Source: Helianthus annuus
Taxonomy: Eukaryota > Streptophyta > Magnoliopsida > Asterales > Asteraceae
Assembly (NCBI RefSeq): GCF_002127325.2
Contig: NC_035437.2
Location: forward strand, 169,242,265 to 169,306,264
Direction: 5' to 3'
Length of the DNA: 64,000 nt
Part shown: in pieces, positions 1 through 11,783 of the stretch
How the letters are laid out: each line of letters begins with the position of its first letter
How positions within the stretch are numbered: the first letter of the stretch is position 1
The notes under the pieces: model-generated
What the model was told of the DNA's origin: nothing
The model's database searches: none
Seen by the model: the letters and a program-made list of their open reading frames with translations, nothing else
Translations under genes and position numbers: made by a program

Positions 1-1350
1 ATAACCTAAGGTTATGACCTTGATTCGGTAAATACCGAATATACCCTTTTTGGACATAAAACAAGTTCTACATAGCATTTTGATGCCAATCCAATTGCTA
101 CTGATTTTAAAAAATAAATAAAGTATTTTGAACTATATAACCTGATCAGAAAACTTAGATTTTCTGTATAACCCGGAAATCGCTTAAAACGACTTTATAC
201 GCGTATTAAACGCATAGTTTGGGTTTAAAACCATTTTTGTCATAAAGACTTATTACCTACTGATACGACTTACTAAAATAGGTGGTTTTACTGATCTCTT
301 CAGACCTGAACATCAGAAGTATAAATAATCTCTTTTATAACCTTTAAAATGACCAAAATACCCCTACGGGGCGTATTATGGGATTAAACTCGTTGTGGGC
401 ATAATGGAAAGTATCCTACTGATATCACAACATATTTAGAGCATATAGACTTAGGAAACCTGGATAGGACTCTTACGGTTACCCGTTACGCCATTTACGC
501 GTTCGGTTTATGTAACTAGTTTACATAAATTAGCCGAAACGGGTCAAACCTTATTGTTTTTATCTCAAAATCCAGAATGTGGTTGGATTACCCATATTAT
601 ACAAGTCTTCAAACTTGTCGGGTCTAAATGACATTCTATTCCGGCCTTCGCTTAATCGTGCGTTCGAACCGTATCTTTCGTTAAAACTAACCGGTCTAAG
701 TTTAGGCTTAACTAAAGACCCGTTAGGATTCTAATAGGTTATTATAAACCTTCGTTCCAGAAAAGGAGACCCGGTAAAAGCTACTTGCAATTGCTGATTG
801 TGAAATATACTTTGCAAAGGTAAATACTTTTAACTTATTTCCCTATACGGGCTTGGGGTACAGTATATAGAATACTGCTTGGTCCAGCATTGAACCTTTA
901 ATCGAATAGAGATTAAATCATTGATATGCTTTGTTTTGAAATGTTTTGTTTGCTTAAAGCCTTTGGGGGGTTAATGACCATGTCCCGGATATCCTTGGCA
1001 TCATCTTACGAGATGGCCACGACTTGAGCACGGGGTGTAGGCGTACACCCGTCTGTGCATAAATAAATGAATAAATAATGTGGTGTGTCTATTGATCTTT
1101 AACCCGGTCTACGGAACGGGCTACTGAACGCATAAGGAACATGTAATTCGTTTACAAGTATTATATTCAAATAATTATCCCAAGTTATAAAATTTTGTGC
1201 CACGTGCATTCAAATCAATTTTATTAACCCTTTTCAAAAGTGTCAGTTGAATGTATTTACCAGTGTAAACTGACGTATTTTCCCAAAAAGGTTAAGTGCA
1301 GGTACTATGCGAACTAGGCTGGCTTTCTCCTAGCATCCACAATAAGTCTC
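1..1350 (+). mobile_element. Left part of an outer Tekay-like LTR, split by the 1351-15264 element
   Basis: This is the body of an LTR whose 5' end lies outside the window. It aligns by eye with 25.9-28.0 kb (shared blocks include the 'ttaatgaccatgtcccgga' stretch near 970 and 27580) and more distantly with the 3' two thirds of the LTR at 1351-4824. The LTR resumes at 15270 after a duplicated GTCTC. No coding capacity is seen. It carries the spaced 'ctactgat' anchors (98, 257, 416) and the hairpin at 1033-1050 described elsewhere. Whether this was a solo LTR or part of a full element cannot be decided from this window. Confidence 0.85.
1346..1350. repeat. Target site duplication GTCTC of the 1351-15264 element (partner 15265-15269)
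   Basis: GTCTC ends the left flank at 1346-1350 and follows the right LTR at 15265-15269. The flanks join into a continuous LTR sequence ('gtctcgcaagcttgg'), which is also found intact at 27993 in the related LTR. This proves the insertion boundaries. Confidence 0.95.
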
Positions 1351-1980
1351 TGTAACACCTCGAAAAATTTCGTCCAATAATGTCTTGGCACGTGTCATAA
1401 GGTTCCGGTATGTGAAAACAAACTTTAGAGGGACTAAAAGTGACAAACAGTGAAAACTATGGAACGTAAGGGTCCAAAGTGTCAACAATGGATAAATAGA
1501 ATCTATGATAACCCTACATAATGTTTATAACCTTAAACGGATGGTTCATGGATCATACGAAGCGGAAATTGCACAAAAGTGAGGAATTCCAAACTATAGG
1601 GGCCAAAAGTGTCAACATGTTGAATTTATACCTCTGAGTGAACTTTTGGCAGACCCGAAGCATTGTAATGCTAAAATATACTCACTAGAATATGTGGTAA
1701 AAATTTCATGAAGTTTCGATAACGTATGAGAAAGTTATGGCCAAAACCGTACTTGAGGGGTTAAAAGCGTCAACGTCGAATTTCATGGCTTTTCGGTTGA
1801 GCGCAAAGTTATCCGAGGACATTACCATGTTGGTAAATGTCCCAAGGTTCTTAAAACCAAGTTTGGGGGTTTACGGGTCAAGATAAGCAGCAAAACATCG
1901 CATACGAAGGTCAGGGGCCATTTCTGCCAACAATTGAAAGTTGCTGAACTGACCAGGTCCCTTGCGGACCGTATAGCAGG

Positions 1981-2001
1981 GACCATACGGTCCGTATGGT
2001 C
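1981..2001. promoter_or_regulatory. Perfect inverted repeat inside the 5' LTR
   Basis: Two 10-bp arms (GACCATACGG and its reverse complement) are separated by one T. A partial third copy of the word, ggaccgtat, lies just upstream. The same palindrome occurs in the 3' LTR at 12429-12449. It sits 630 bp from the LTR start, where an upstream promoter element could lie. The regulatory role is inferred only. Confidence 0.5.
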
Positions 2002-3075
2002 TGCCCAGTATCAGTATTTCGCGAATTAATCTGATTTGGCCCGAATTCTGAGTGGAAACCAGCTTGCAACACCTCCTTTTGCTCCAATAAAAATGCTTGC
2101 ATGCCTAGGACAACAGTAAGCTCCCTACAACCTCTGAATTCCTCCTTAAATCAGATCACAAGCTCATATTTTTGGGCACTTGGTTGTAAACAAGAACTCT
2201 CAACTTGCAAGAACACTCTCAAGACTTTCTGGAGCAATTCTGAACGACAAGGCAGCATCCTAGTGTTAACTAAGCTTCATTAGGACCTTTGTAAGCTTCC
2301 ATATCAGTCTATAATTCGTTCTTGCTTAGATTAATTGTTAAAAGTCAAACCGTTGTTCATATAGTTTGACTTTTCGATTAAACGAGTTTTACTCTGTCAT
2401 TTCTCAAATTGAAACCACTGATATGTTGGTATTTATGTGGGAAACAAACCCTCAAAAGGGTATTCTCTGATTCCCACTTTATGCATGCTAATTGTCGAGT
2501 CAAAGATGTTCTTAAAAAGTCAACAGAAATGGTTTTTGCGAAATATAGCATAAATGGTAATGTAGATGACATGCAATCAGTTTGATCATCAAAAATAGCT
2601 TCATAATGAATATAAGAATATGTTTTACCATGATCAACCCGACAATCTTTAGTATAAACCCGGATTGGAACCGAAAGTCTTATAAAACGATTTTTTCGTT
2701 GACTCTCGATTCTGATCCGTGCATGCATGTTTGAGATCTGTATTTGGAGTGTATTGTAGACCACTTTTATTTTGGTTAAACTTTCTGGAATTTTTATAAC
2801 TCGAGTCTCTACTTAGCCGATTCATTTGCATGTTTCCGATTTATGCTTAAAGTGGACTATTTTGCCCTTTTTGATAATAAACGTGATTTTTGGAAAAGTG
2901 AAAGAGTAGAAATCTTTATTTCTAATATATAAACTTGCACCAAAAATTTGAGGTCAGTTGGTGGTCCAGATTTTGAGTTTTGGCCGATATCGTAAAACTA
3001 TATCTTAAAGTTACATAAACGGCGCATTTAGCGTATAACCTATTTCAGGTCACGTTTTGGTATAAAACTTTTTAC

Positions 3076-3717
3076 CCACTGATGTTATATATTATTTTGG
3101 GATTTTTGATGATTTTTATTTAATTTTTGGCTGATCGGATCATACGTCGCTAAGTCGATTCGGCTAATGCCGGTTTTGACCGTTTAAGCCATAAAATGAG
3201 TTTTATACGTCCTTTTGACCCGAAACCTTTTTCTACTGATTTTATTTGTTAAATAAATTATTTTCAGCATTCTGGAAATATAAAAATCTCAGCTTTCTTT
3301 TGAAAACCCGGAAACGGCCCTAGATCGCATTTTTAGCATTTTAACGCATAGTAAGCGTTATACTCATTTTAAACATATAAGACTCGTACCTACTGATGTA
3401 ATTAGTATATTTTCATATAATAACAGTAAGTATAAATGTTTGAACTCAGAGCTCCAGTATTGGCAGTTTTAGCCCTTGTGAAATGACTAAAATACCCATA
3501 CGGTGCATAGTTTGATTTTAAATGATAAGTTTTGTATACGGGTCATACCCTACTGTTATAACATGTCATATTAAGTATATTTACTGTATAAATCAGACCC
3601 GTAACTCAGATTTCCAATTTGACTCTTTTATAATCTTTTAAACGACCAAAATGCCCTTCTAAGGCATAAAATTGAGTTTAAATTTATTCGGGGCATAATA
3701 GAACATAACTTACTAAT
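3076..3717 (+). repeat. Degenerate 157-160 bp periodic blocks within the LTR
   Basis: An anchor word close to ctactgat recurs at 3076, 3233, 3390, 3550 and 3710 (spacings 157, 157, 160, 160). Blocks share a 'cataa...gagtttta' word upstream of each anchor. The same pattern occurs at 98/257/416 in the left LTR, at 26403/26561/26721/26879/27025 in the 18425 LTR, and again in the 3' LTR of this element. Confidence 0.6.
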
Positions 3718-4827
3718 ATTATATCATATCTAAAGCATATTATCTCAGGGAACTTGCATTTGGCTCTTTTGGCTACCCGTAACGCCCTTTTAGCGTTCGG
3801 TTCGGTTTACGTAACTAGTTTGCGTAAATTGACCGAAACGGGTCAAACGTTATCATTTTTATCCCAAAATCCAGAATGTATTTAGTATACCCATATTATA
3901 CAAGTATTCAAACTTGTCGGGTCTAAATCACATTCTATCCGGTCTTTCGCTTAATCGTGCGCTTGTACCGTATCGTCCTTAAAACTAACCGGTCTAAGCT
4001 AAAGCTTAAATAAAAGGCCCGTTAGGAATCTAATAGGTTATTATAAACCTTTGTTCCAGATTAGGAGGCCCAGTAAAAGCTACCTACACTTACCATTTGT
4101 GATTCATACTTGCTCAGGTAAATACATTTTGACTTATTTTCCCTATACGGGCTTGGGGTACGGTATATAGAATACCGCTTGATCGAGCGCACAAATCCTG
4201 CGCCCTTGGGTGTCCAGTCTTGAATAGTTTGTGCGACTCGTTTAAACAATCCCGCGCCACGACCAGAGCACGGCGTGTAGGCGTACACCCGACGTGTATA
4301 ACTCTTTAATGTGGTGTGTCATTTAATCTTTAGCCCGGACAGCAGATCCCGGGCCACCAAATGTACGAGTAACATGTAATTCGTTCACAAGTTTATATTG
4401 CATAATTATCCCAAGTTAATAAAAATATTTATGCCTTGTGCATTTAAATAAATTTTCAATCATTTTCAAAATGAGTCAGTTGATTTGTATTTACCAGTGT
4501 AAACCGACGTATTTTTCCCAAAAGGTTAAGTGCAGGTACTATACGAACTAGGCTGGCTGTTTCCTAAGAGCGTCCACTATAGTCTCGCAAGCTCGGACGA
4601 CAAATAAACTGTTGAACAATTTTTTTCTTATTTAATTGATCCGCCTGTGGATCCGTTTCAACTACTTATGATGTTATTATTACATTTTAATTAAAGTTGA
4701 AATGAATCTATTTCTGCTTCCGCTGTGCATTATTATATTGTGTTGTTTGTCTATGACGATGCCAACCACGTCACTGTACCCCACACCGGGCCCACCGGTG
4801 ACACGTGGAGATCGGGGTGTGACAGGT

Positions 4828-4840
4828 TGGTATCAGAGCC
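4828..4840 (+). other. Primer binding site, initiator tRNA-Met type
   Basis: TGGTATCAGAGCC begins three bases after the 5' LTR. This is the standard sequence complementary to the 3' end of plant initiator tRNA-Met used by many Ty3 and copia elements. Confidence 0.9.
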
Positions 4841-5030
4841 AACGCTGAGTGAATTAAACACTAGCCTTTTGTGTTTAATCTCAGTTACACAATTGCACAT
4901 TCCTTGATTTTCGAGTCTAGACAAAGAACTTAGGAAATGTTCAAAATTTCGTTTGTTTTATTTTTAATTATTATTAGATTTGTCTTATATATTTTGTTGT
5001 GCAACTTGTTTGATTTTTGACAGGTTCATC

Positions 5031-6302
5031 ATGCCGCCACGTATGCGAGGACGAGGAGGATTCGCCACATCACATGACCACGAGGCAGGGCCTTCGCACA
5101 GGCGAGCCCCATCAGCATCGCACAACACTGCAGCCCATGATCTTTGGAGATCATTCGCCGAGCCAGTCAGGCACTCGGTATCATTGAGTACCTCGCCATC
5201 CCTACCCCACTCATTTGGGCCCCACTCTGAAAATGGGCCCCACGACTCCCATGGATCTTTCATTCCATTACACCAGTCACCTCACCACTACCCAGCACCA
5301 GTTTATCAGGGCCTGTATAACCCTGATGCTTTCTTGGATGAACCAGTGGGTCATAACCCACTAGGACCTGAAGACCACTTCTCTGGTGGTAACGAGATGG
5401 AGGTCGACGAGGACACCGATCCCTCCATGCCACCGTCCGGCACTCCTAACCATCCCATTGAGATATCGGATGGGTCACCATACAGGGGATCACCTTTCAA
5501 TGGTGTTGACAGCTACGAGGAGAGGTTTAAGCAGCACAACCGGGTTTTTACCCCCAGCTACCATAACTCCCCCATGCACCAGTCTTACCACGGTTCTCCC
5601 GTGCACTCTCAGCACCACTCCCAGCAGCAACAGCTTCAGCAGCAGCCTCAGCAGCAAGACCCATCTGAGGCCTTCTGGCGCGACGTGGTCACTCCGTCGC
5701 CACCACCACCACCGGTTTTGCCTCCTCCGCCTCAGAGGCCAAGGAGGAACGCGCGTATGTCTACGCGAAGAGGGATTCGCATTGCCACCCCTCGACATTC
5801 AGGTAGCGGTCGCTACTCGCCGCTCCACGAGGAGTCAGAGATGGGAGAATCTCAGCATCCCGTCTCAGAGGTTACTTCTGCGACTATTGCGCCACTACCG
5901 CCGCAGAACTTTGGAGAGCCCATCCCTGCGTATGCTAGCGCAGCACAATTCAACCCTTTCGAGCCGACTTTTCCTCCCGGTTATGATTATACGGGAGATC
6001 CCTACTGGTTAGCTTCAGGCTACAACCCTCTCAATCAGGAGAGTACATTTGGAGGTCCTTGGGCTACGGGACAATCAGCTTTTGGGTACGTACCGCAAGG
6101 GTACCAGCAGCCGCAGCCTCCACAGCCACAGCAGTATCAGCCACCGCCGCCGGCGCCGATGATGTCGCCACCGCAAGTCCAAGAAATCCTGCAAGGGATA
6201 CATGACGTGCGACGGGAATTGCAAAATGACCGCCGACACAACCGCGGTATGTTCAAGAAGATGGTTGACTTGATTAAGGGTAAGAGTAAGAAGGATTATT
6301 AA
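5031..6302 (+). CDS. Extra ORF between primer site and gag: Pro/Gln/His-rich protein of the Tekay-like element
   Basis: This is an open frame of 423 codons from ATG 5031 with no stop. An upstream in-frame ATG at 4980 would add 17 residues. I prefer 5031 because a pyrimidine-rich stretch and 'gacag' precede it, like a splice acceptor in the leader. The protein begins MPPRMRGRGG, is rich in Pro, Gln, His and Ser, has an acidic patch (EMEVDEDTD), a polyproline segment (TPSPPPPPVLPPPP) and a basic C-terminus (MFKKMVDLIKGKSKKDY). No gag, protease, envelope or transmembrane motif is visible. The function is unknown; the basic tail and Arg-Gly start hint at nucleic-acid binding. It is intact while gag-pol has four stops. 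Confidence 0.7.
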   Translation: MPPRMRGRGGFATSHDHEAGPSHRRAPSASHNTAAHDLWRSFAEPVRHSVSLSTSPSLPHSFGPHSENGPHDSHGSFIPLHQSPHHYPAPVYQGLYNPDAFLDEPVGHNPLGPEDHFSGGNEMEVDEDTDPSMPPSGTPNHPIEISDGSPYRGSPFNGVDSYEERFKQHNRVFTPSYHNSPMHQSYHGSPVHSQHHSQQQQLQQQPQQQDPSEAFWRDVVTPSPPPPPVLPPPPQRPRRNARMSTRRGIRIATPRHSGSGRYSPLHEESEMGESQHPVSEVTSATIAPLPPQNFGEPIPAYASAAQFNPFEPTFPPGYDYTGDPYWLASGYNPLNQESTFGGPWATGQSAFGYVPQGYQQPQPPQPQQYQPPPPAPMMSPPQVQEILQGIHDVRRELQNDRRHNRGMFKKMVDLIKGKSKKDY

Positions 6303-7185
6303 ATCCTTTGGTTGTTAGCTCATTTACTCATGTCCCTGCGAGGACATTTATACCTGTATTCTACCCCTGCGTGGGTATATTTCCCTTATTTTACCCCTGC
6401 GTGGGTATGTTGTTTCTGTTAGCCCCTGCGTGGGTTTGTTTTGTCTGTTTGTTTGTTTTGTTGTTGCTGTTTGGTTTAGCCCCTGCGTGGGCATGCTATT
6501 TGAGAAAAGTCCCGTTTAGGGCAAAAGTTGTACTAGTTTACTTTAATTTAAATGGTTAATTTAAATTTTTCATTTTATCTATGTGCATGAATATAATATT
6601 CAAATAAATGGAAAATATCAATTTTTATTTGATTTGCCATTTTAATAAGAATCTTAATAAGGTAGAACCTAGCTTGAATGTCTTATTAACAGGCCTGGCC
6701 AGTATGGTAAAACCTGGTTGAAAAGATTCAAATCCCTGTTAACATCTGTAAACATGTTAACATTCTTGGCCAAGCGTGATCTGTAAAATCACATAAGCCA
6801 CCCTTTTTAATAAATTATCTACAGATTATATCTGTATACAAGTCTGATTGTGACTTGATACCTACGGGTTATGACTATGTCGTATAAAGCAAAAAGGCAG
6901 TTGTGGTCTATGACTCCCTGCCAAGTAAAGGATTATTTGTTTAATTATACAATGCTAATCCTATAAAAATCTAAATTTATAATTTAGAAGTTGTCCGGAG
7001 TGACTAGGCCTATTGTGCCAATATATATATTTCATTCCATAATATAGTTGCTAATAAAAGCCCTGAATGAAATTAAATAAATTAACTATTATGATTCTTA
7101 ATATCATGGTTAATAAATCGTCTAGAACGATAATACTATTAGGTTTCTAAATAAGACCTTGTCCTTTTATGTAGCTTAAAGCTAC
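6303..7185 (+). other. Noncoding spacer between ORF1 and gag, with four copies of a 12-bp word
   Basis: CCCCTGCGTGGG recurs at 6365, 6395, 6423 and 6481, with a variant (gtccctgcgaggac) at 6332. The copies are separated by T-rich sequence and lie directly after the ORF1 stop. The rest (6540-7185) is AT-rich and I see no further gene or motif. Confidence 0.55.
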
Positions 7186-10100
7186 ATGGCCAAATCGGAG
7201 GAGACCAACAGTCATTCTGGAGAACACCCAGATGATACAAAGATTCACGTCACTGGTGCGGAACTGCAAGCACTGGTTGAAAACGCTGTTGCCAAAGCTA
7301 TGGATAGGCAATTCAGGGAATCTAGCGGGACTCGGAGTAGAACCCGAACCGTATCGCACATCAAGCCCAAGACTCATTCAGAGGCTCATGGTAAGCCGCC
7401 TTCTAAGAAGAATGAGCCGAAAAAGGATGAGGGGGATAATCACTCCTCCAACCACAGCAGTATTCCTAGGCAAGAAATCAAGCTGAAGCATGATACGCAC
7501 AGCAAGTCCTGTACGTACAAGTATTTCGTTTCATGCAAACCCAGGGATTTTACTGGGGAAAAAGGAGCAGTTGATTGCATGACGTGGATTGATGAGATGG
7601 ATACAGTCGTTGACATCAGCGGGTGTGCTGATAGGGACGTTGTGAAGTACGTGTCCCAGTCATTTAAAGGAGATGCTCTACCATGGTGGAAGTCACTTCT
7701 ACAAGCTGCCGGTAAGGCCGCTCTGTACAGCTTGACATGGGATCAGTTTGTAGCCCTAATCAAAGAGAATTTCTGCCCGTAGCACGAGGTCGAAAGGATT
7801 GAGTCGGATTTCGTATCCCTGGTAATGAAGAACCTCGATTGTTAGGCATATCTCACCACGTTCAACACCTTATCTCGATTAGTGCCGTATTTGGTGACCC
7901 TGGAGCCGCGAAGGATTGCTCGATTTATTGGGGGTCTGGCACCAGAGATCAAAGCGAGCGTTAAGGCATCAAGGCCTACGACATTCAGATCCGTAGCTGA
8001 TCTATCCCTCTCCCTCACTCAAGATGTAGTCAGATTGAGAGCTATGAAGAGCTCAGAGGAAAACAAAAGGAAGCGTGAGGATGACACCTCACGAAGATCT
8101 GAGAAACGACACAGAGGGAACAACGACCATAAGAAAGGGTCGGGATTTAAGAAGGGAGATCATCAATTGGGTGAAAAACCCAGATGCAAGACCTGCAAGA
8201 GACACCATTTTGGGAAATGTCGGTTGGAAGCGAAATCCCAGTCTCACGAGAAACGATGTGGAATCTGTAAGTCCACAGACCATAAAGCCTTAGATTGCAA
8301 GAAGATTAAGGACGCAACTTGTTTTGGTTGCAATGAGAAAGGGCACATCCAGCTAAATTGCCCAAAGAATGCGAAGAAAGCCGATGAAGGAAAGAAGACT
8401 AATGCGGGAGTCTTCAGAATGGACGCCAAGGAAGCAGTTCTTGATGACAACGTCATTACAGGTACTTTTCTTGTAAACGATGTTTTTGCTAGAGTCCTAT
8501 TTGATTCAGGAGCTGATAAGTCATTTGTAGATGATAAGTTCTGTAAATTGTTAAACCTTCCTGTTAAAACTTTAAGTGTGAAATATGAGGTGGAATTAGC
8601 CGATGGAACCATAGAAACCGCCTCGACTGTTCTAGATGGATGTGTTATATCCATTAGGAATCATTCTTTCCCGTTATCCTTGCTTCCCTTTAAGCTAGCT
8701 GGATTTGATATAGTGATAGGCATGGATTGGTTATCGCATAACCAAGCTCAGATTCTGTGCAACAGAAAGCAAGTAGTAGTGAAGACTCCGTCTGGTGAGT
8801 CACTCACTATTCAAGGAGATACCCAGCATGGATTGCCTGAGCAAGTGTCCATGCTCAAGGCATCCAGATGCATGCAGAAGGGATGTGTCATTTATATGGC
8901 ACAAGTTACCATTGATGAGCCGAAGCCGAAGATTGAAGATATCCCTGTTATCTCAGAATATCCTGAAGTATTCCCTGAAGAACTACCCGGTTTGCCACCG
9001 GATAGGCAAGTGGAGTTTCGGATAGACATCATTCCAGGCGCTGCACCTGTAGCAAGAGCACCATATAGATTGGCACCAACGGAGATGAAGGAGTTGAGGA
9101 CGCAGTTGGATGATTTATTAGCTAAAGGTTTTATTAGACCTAGCTCGTCTCCTTGGGGAGCGCCAATCTTGTTCGTTAAAAAGAAGGATGGATCGATGCG
9201 TCTGTGCATCGATTACCGTGAGCTTAACAAAGTCACTATCAAGAATAGGTACCCGTTACCCAGGATCGACGATCTGTTCGATCAGTTGCAAGGAGCAAGC
9301 TATTTCTCCAAGATCGACCTGAGGTCCGGTTATCATTAGTTGAAGGTTAAGGAGGAAGACGTACACAAGACAGCGTTTAGGACTCGTTATGGACATTACG
9401 AGTTCCTAGTGATGCCGTTTGGGCTCACCAACGCACCAGCCGCATTCATGGATCTCATGAATCGTGTCTGCAAGCCGTATCTAGATAAATTCGTTATCGT
9501 CTTTATTGACGACATCCTTATCTACTCGAAGAGCCAAGCTGACCATGAGAAACACCTTCGTTGTATTCTCAAACTTCTGTATCAGGAGAAACTTTATGCC
9601 AAATTTTCGAAGTGTGAATTTTGGCTTCGAGAAGTCCAATTCCTTGGACATGTAGTAAGCGAGCGTGGTATCCAAGTAGATCCCGCGAAAGTAGAAGCAG
9701 TCATGAACTGGCAGGAGCCGAAGACTCCTACTGAGATTCGCAGTTTCCTCGGATTGGCAGGATATTATAGACGATTTATCGAGAACTTTTCAAGAATTGC
9801 TGCGCCCCTAACTTCGTTGACTCGTAAGAAGATTAAGTTTGATTGGGGCCCTAAGCAGCAGGAATCCTTCGACATCCTGAAAAAGAAGTTGAGCAACGCG
9901 CCAGTGTTGACACTGCCCGATGGCATAGAAGATTTCATAGTGTATTGCGATGCATCGCACACTGGTATGGGCTGTGTGCTCATGCAGAGAGGCAAAGTCA
10001 TTGCCTACGCTTCTCGCCAGCTCAAGGTGCATGAGAAGAACTACACCACCCACGATTTAGAATTGGGTGCAGTGGTATTTGCTTTGAAGCTATGGAGACA

Positions 10101-11763
10101 TTACTTGTACGGAACCAAGTGTATAATTTATTCGGATCACAAGAGTCTTCAACACTTGTTCAATCAGAAGGAATTGAACATGCGTCAAAGGCGATGGATG
10201 GAAACTTTAAAGGATTATGACTGCGAGATAAGATACCATCCAGGCAAGGCAAATGTAGTTGCCGACGCCTTAAGCAGAAAGGAAAGGGTGAAACCGATCA
10301 GAATCAATGCCAAGCGCGTTGAGATAAGAAATAATTTGAATGAAAGGGTGTTAGCTGCACAGAAGGAAGCTGTGTTGGAAGCTAACTATCCTGCAGAGAA
10401 ATTAGGAGTAACTGAGGAGCAGTTATCCTACGACAAAGATGGAATGCTACGGCTAAACGGACGAGTATGGGTTCCAGTTTATGGAGGACTTCGGGATGTT
10501 ATCCTCTAGGAAGCCCACAGCTCTAAATATTCCGTTCATCCTGGAGCTGATAAGATGTACCAGGATTTGAAAGCAAACTACTGGTGGATTGGTTTGAAAA
10601 AGTCAGTAGCTGAGCATGTAGCTAAATGCTTGACTTGTGCGCAAGTCAAGGCCGAGCATCAGAAGCCGTCAGGTTTGCTTCAACAACCTGAAATTCCCAA
10701 GTGGAAATGGGAAATGGTGACAATGGATTTCATCACCAAGTTGCCGAAGACGAAGAAGGGAAATGATACCATATGGGTCATTGTAGATAGACTGACTAAG
10801 TCAGCTCATTTTCTACCCATCAAGGAGACGTATAGCTCCGATATGTTAGCTCAATTATACGTCGATAAGATTGTAGCGTTACATGGTATACCTGTATCTA
10901 TTATCTCCGATAGAGATACTAGATATACATCGCATTTTTGGAAGAGTTTCCAACAATCGTTGGGCACTCGTTTAAATTTTAGTACGGCTTATCATCCTCA
11001 GACTGATGGTCAGAGTGAGCGTACTATTCAAACTTTGGAAGACATGCTTCGTGCATGTGCGATCGGTTTGGGTGGTAGTTGGGATAAAAACCTACCACTA
11101 ATTGAATTCTCCTACAACAATAGCTACCATTCCAGCATAAAGGCTGCGCCTTTTGAAGCCCTATACGGTAGAAAGTGTAGATCGCCCATTTGTTGGGCAG
11201 AAGTTGGAGATGTCCAGTTGTCAGGACCAGATATCGTTTTTGAGACGACGGACAAGATCGTGCAGATACGCGATCGTTTGAAAGCTGCCAGGGATTGGCA
11301 GAAAAGTTATGCGGATCCTAAGCGCAAGGATTTTCACTTCGATGTAGGTGATAAGGTATTGCTTAAAGTATCGCCCTGGAAGGGTGTGATGCGATTTGGG
11401 AAGAAAGGCAAGCTAAGCCCGAGGTACATAGGACCTTTCGAGATCATCGAACGTGTCGGGTCAGTTGCTTATAAGTTAAACTTGCCTGACGAACTTAGCG
11501 CTATTCATAATGTGTTCCACATCTGTAATTTGAAGAAGTGTTTCGCTGACGAATCACTGGTTATACCACATACAGATATACACATAGATGAGAGTTTGAA
11601 GTTCGTGGAAAAACCATTGTCGATCGAGGATCGACAGGTGAAAAAGCTTCGAAGGAAGCACGTGCCTATTGTTAAGGTCAAATGGGATGCCCGTAGAGGT
11701 CCCGAATACACGTGGGAAGTGGAATCCACGATGCAAGAGAAATATCCTCATTTGTTTCAGTAA
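7186..11763 (+). pseudogene. Tekay-like gag-pol polyprotein, one frame broken by four TAG codons
   Basis: One reading frame of about 1525 codons starts at ATG 7186 and ends at TAA 11761. In-frame TAG codons occur at 7780, 7843, 9337 and 10507; no frameshift is needed. Domains in order are: capsid-like gag segment (about 7540-7960); three Cys/His knuckles (about 8187-8360; [14 protein letters not shown] and [14 protein letters not shown] fit CX2CX4HX4C); retropepsin with DSGA at 8503; reverse transcriptase with FIDD at 9502 (the third stop falls just before it); RNase H starting near YCDAS at 9941; integrase with an HHCC region at about 10513-10640 and the acidic triad at MDF, SDRD and SERT; and a chromodomain-like C-terminus (about 11610-11760). 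The protein would form particles, reverse transcribe and integrate; this copy cannot do so unaided unless stops are read through. Confidence 0.93.
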
Positions 11764-11783
11764 ATCTCGAGGGCGAGATTTCT

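Larger units (their letters stand above)
1351..4824 (+). repeat. 5' LTR of the complete Tekay-like element
   Basis: TG...CA termini, 3474 bp, followed after three bases by the primer site. It is near-identical to 11800-15264. It contains a perfect inverted repeat at 1981-2001, about 158-bp periodic blocks at 3076-3717, an imperfect hairpin near 4274-4290, and the terminal block CACCGGGCCCACCGGTG near 4784 that every LTR of this superfamily in the window shares. Short open frames inside it are recurrent in both LTRs only because the LTRs are copies; none looks coding. Confidence 0.93.

Noticed and set aside
1911..2831. Short open frames in the 5' LTR that recur in the 3' LTR (12359-13280)
   Set aside because: They recur because LTRs are copies; no codon bias, domain or conserved start is evident, and they are not kept in related LTRs.
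5386..6012. 208-codon frame overlapping ORF1 in another frame, and its minus-strand partners
   Set aside because: They are shadows of the Pro/Gln/His-rich composition of ORF1 (5031-6302).
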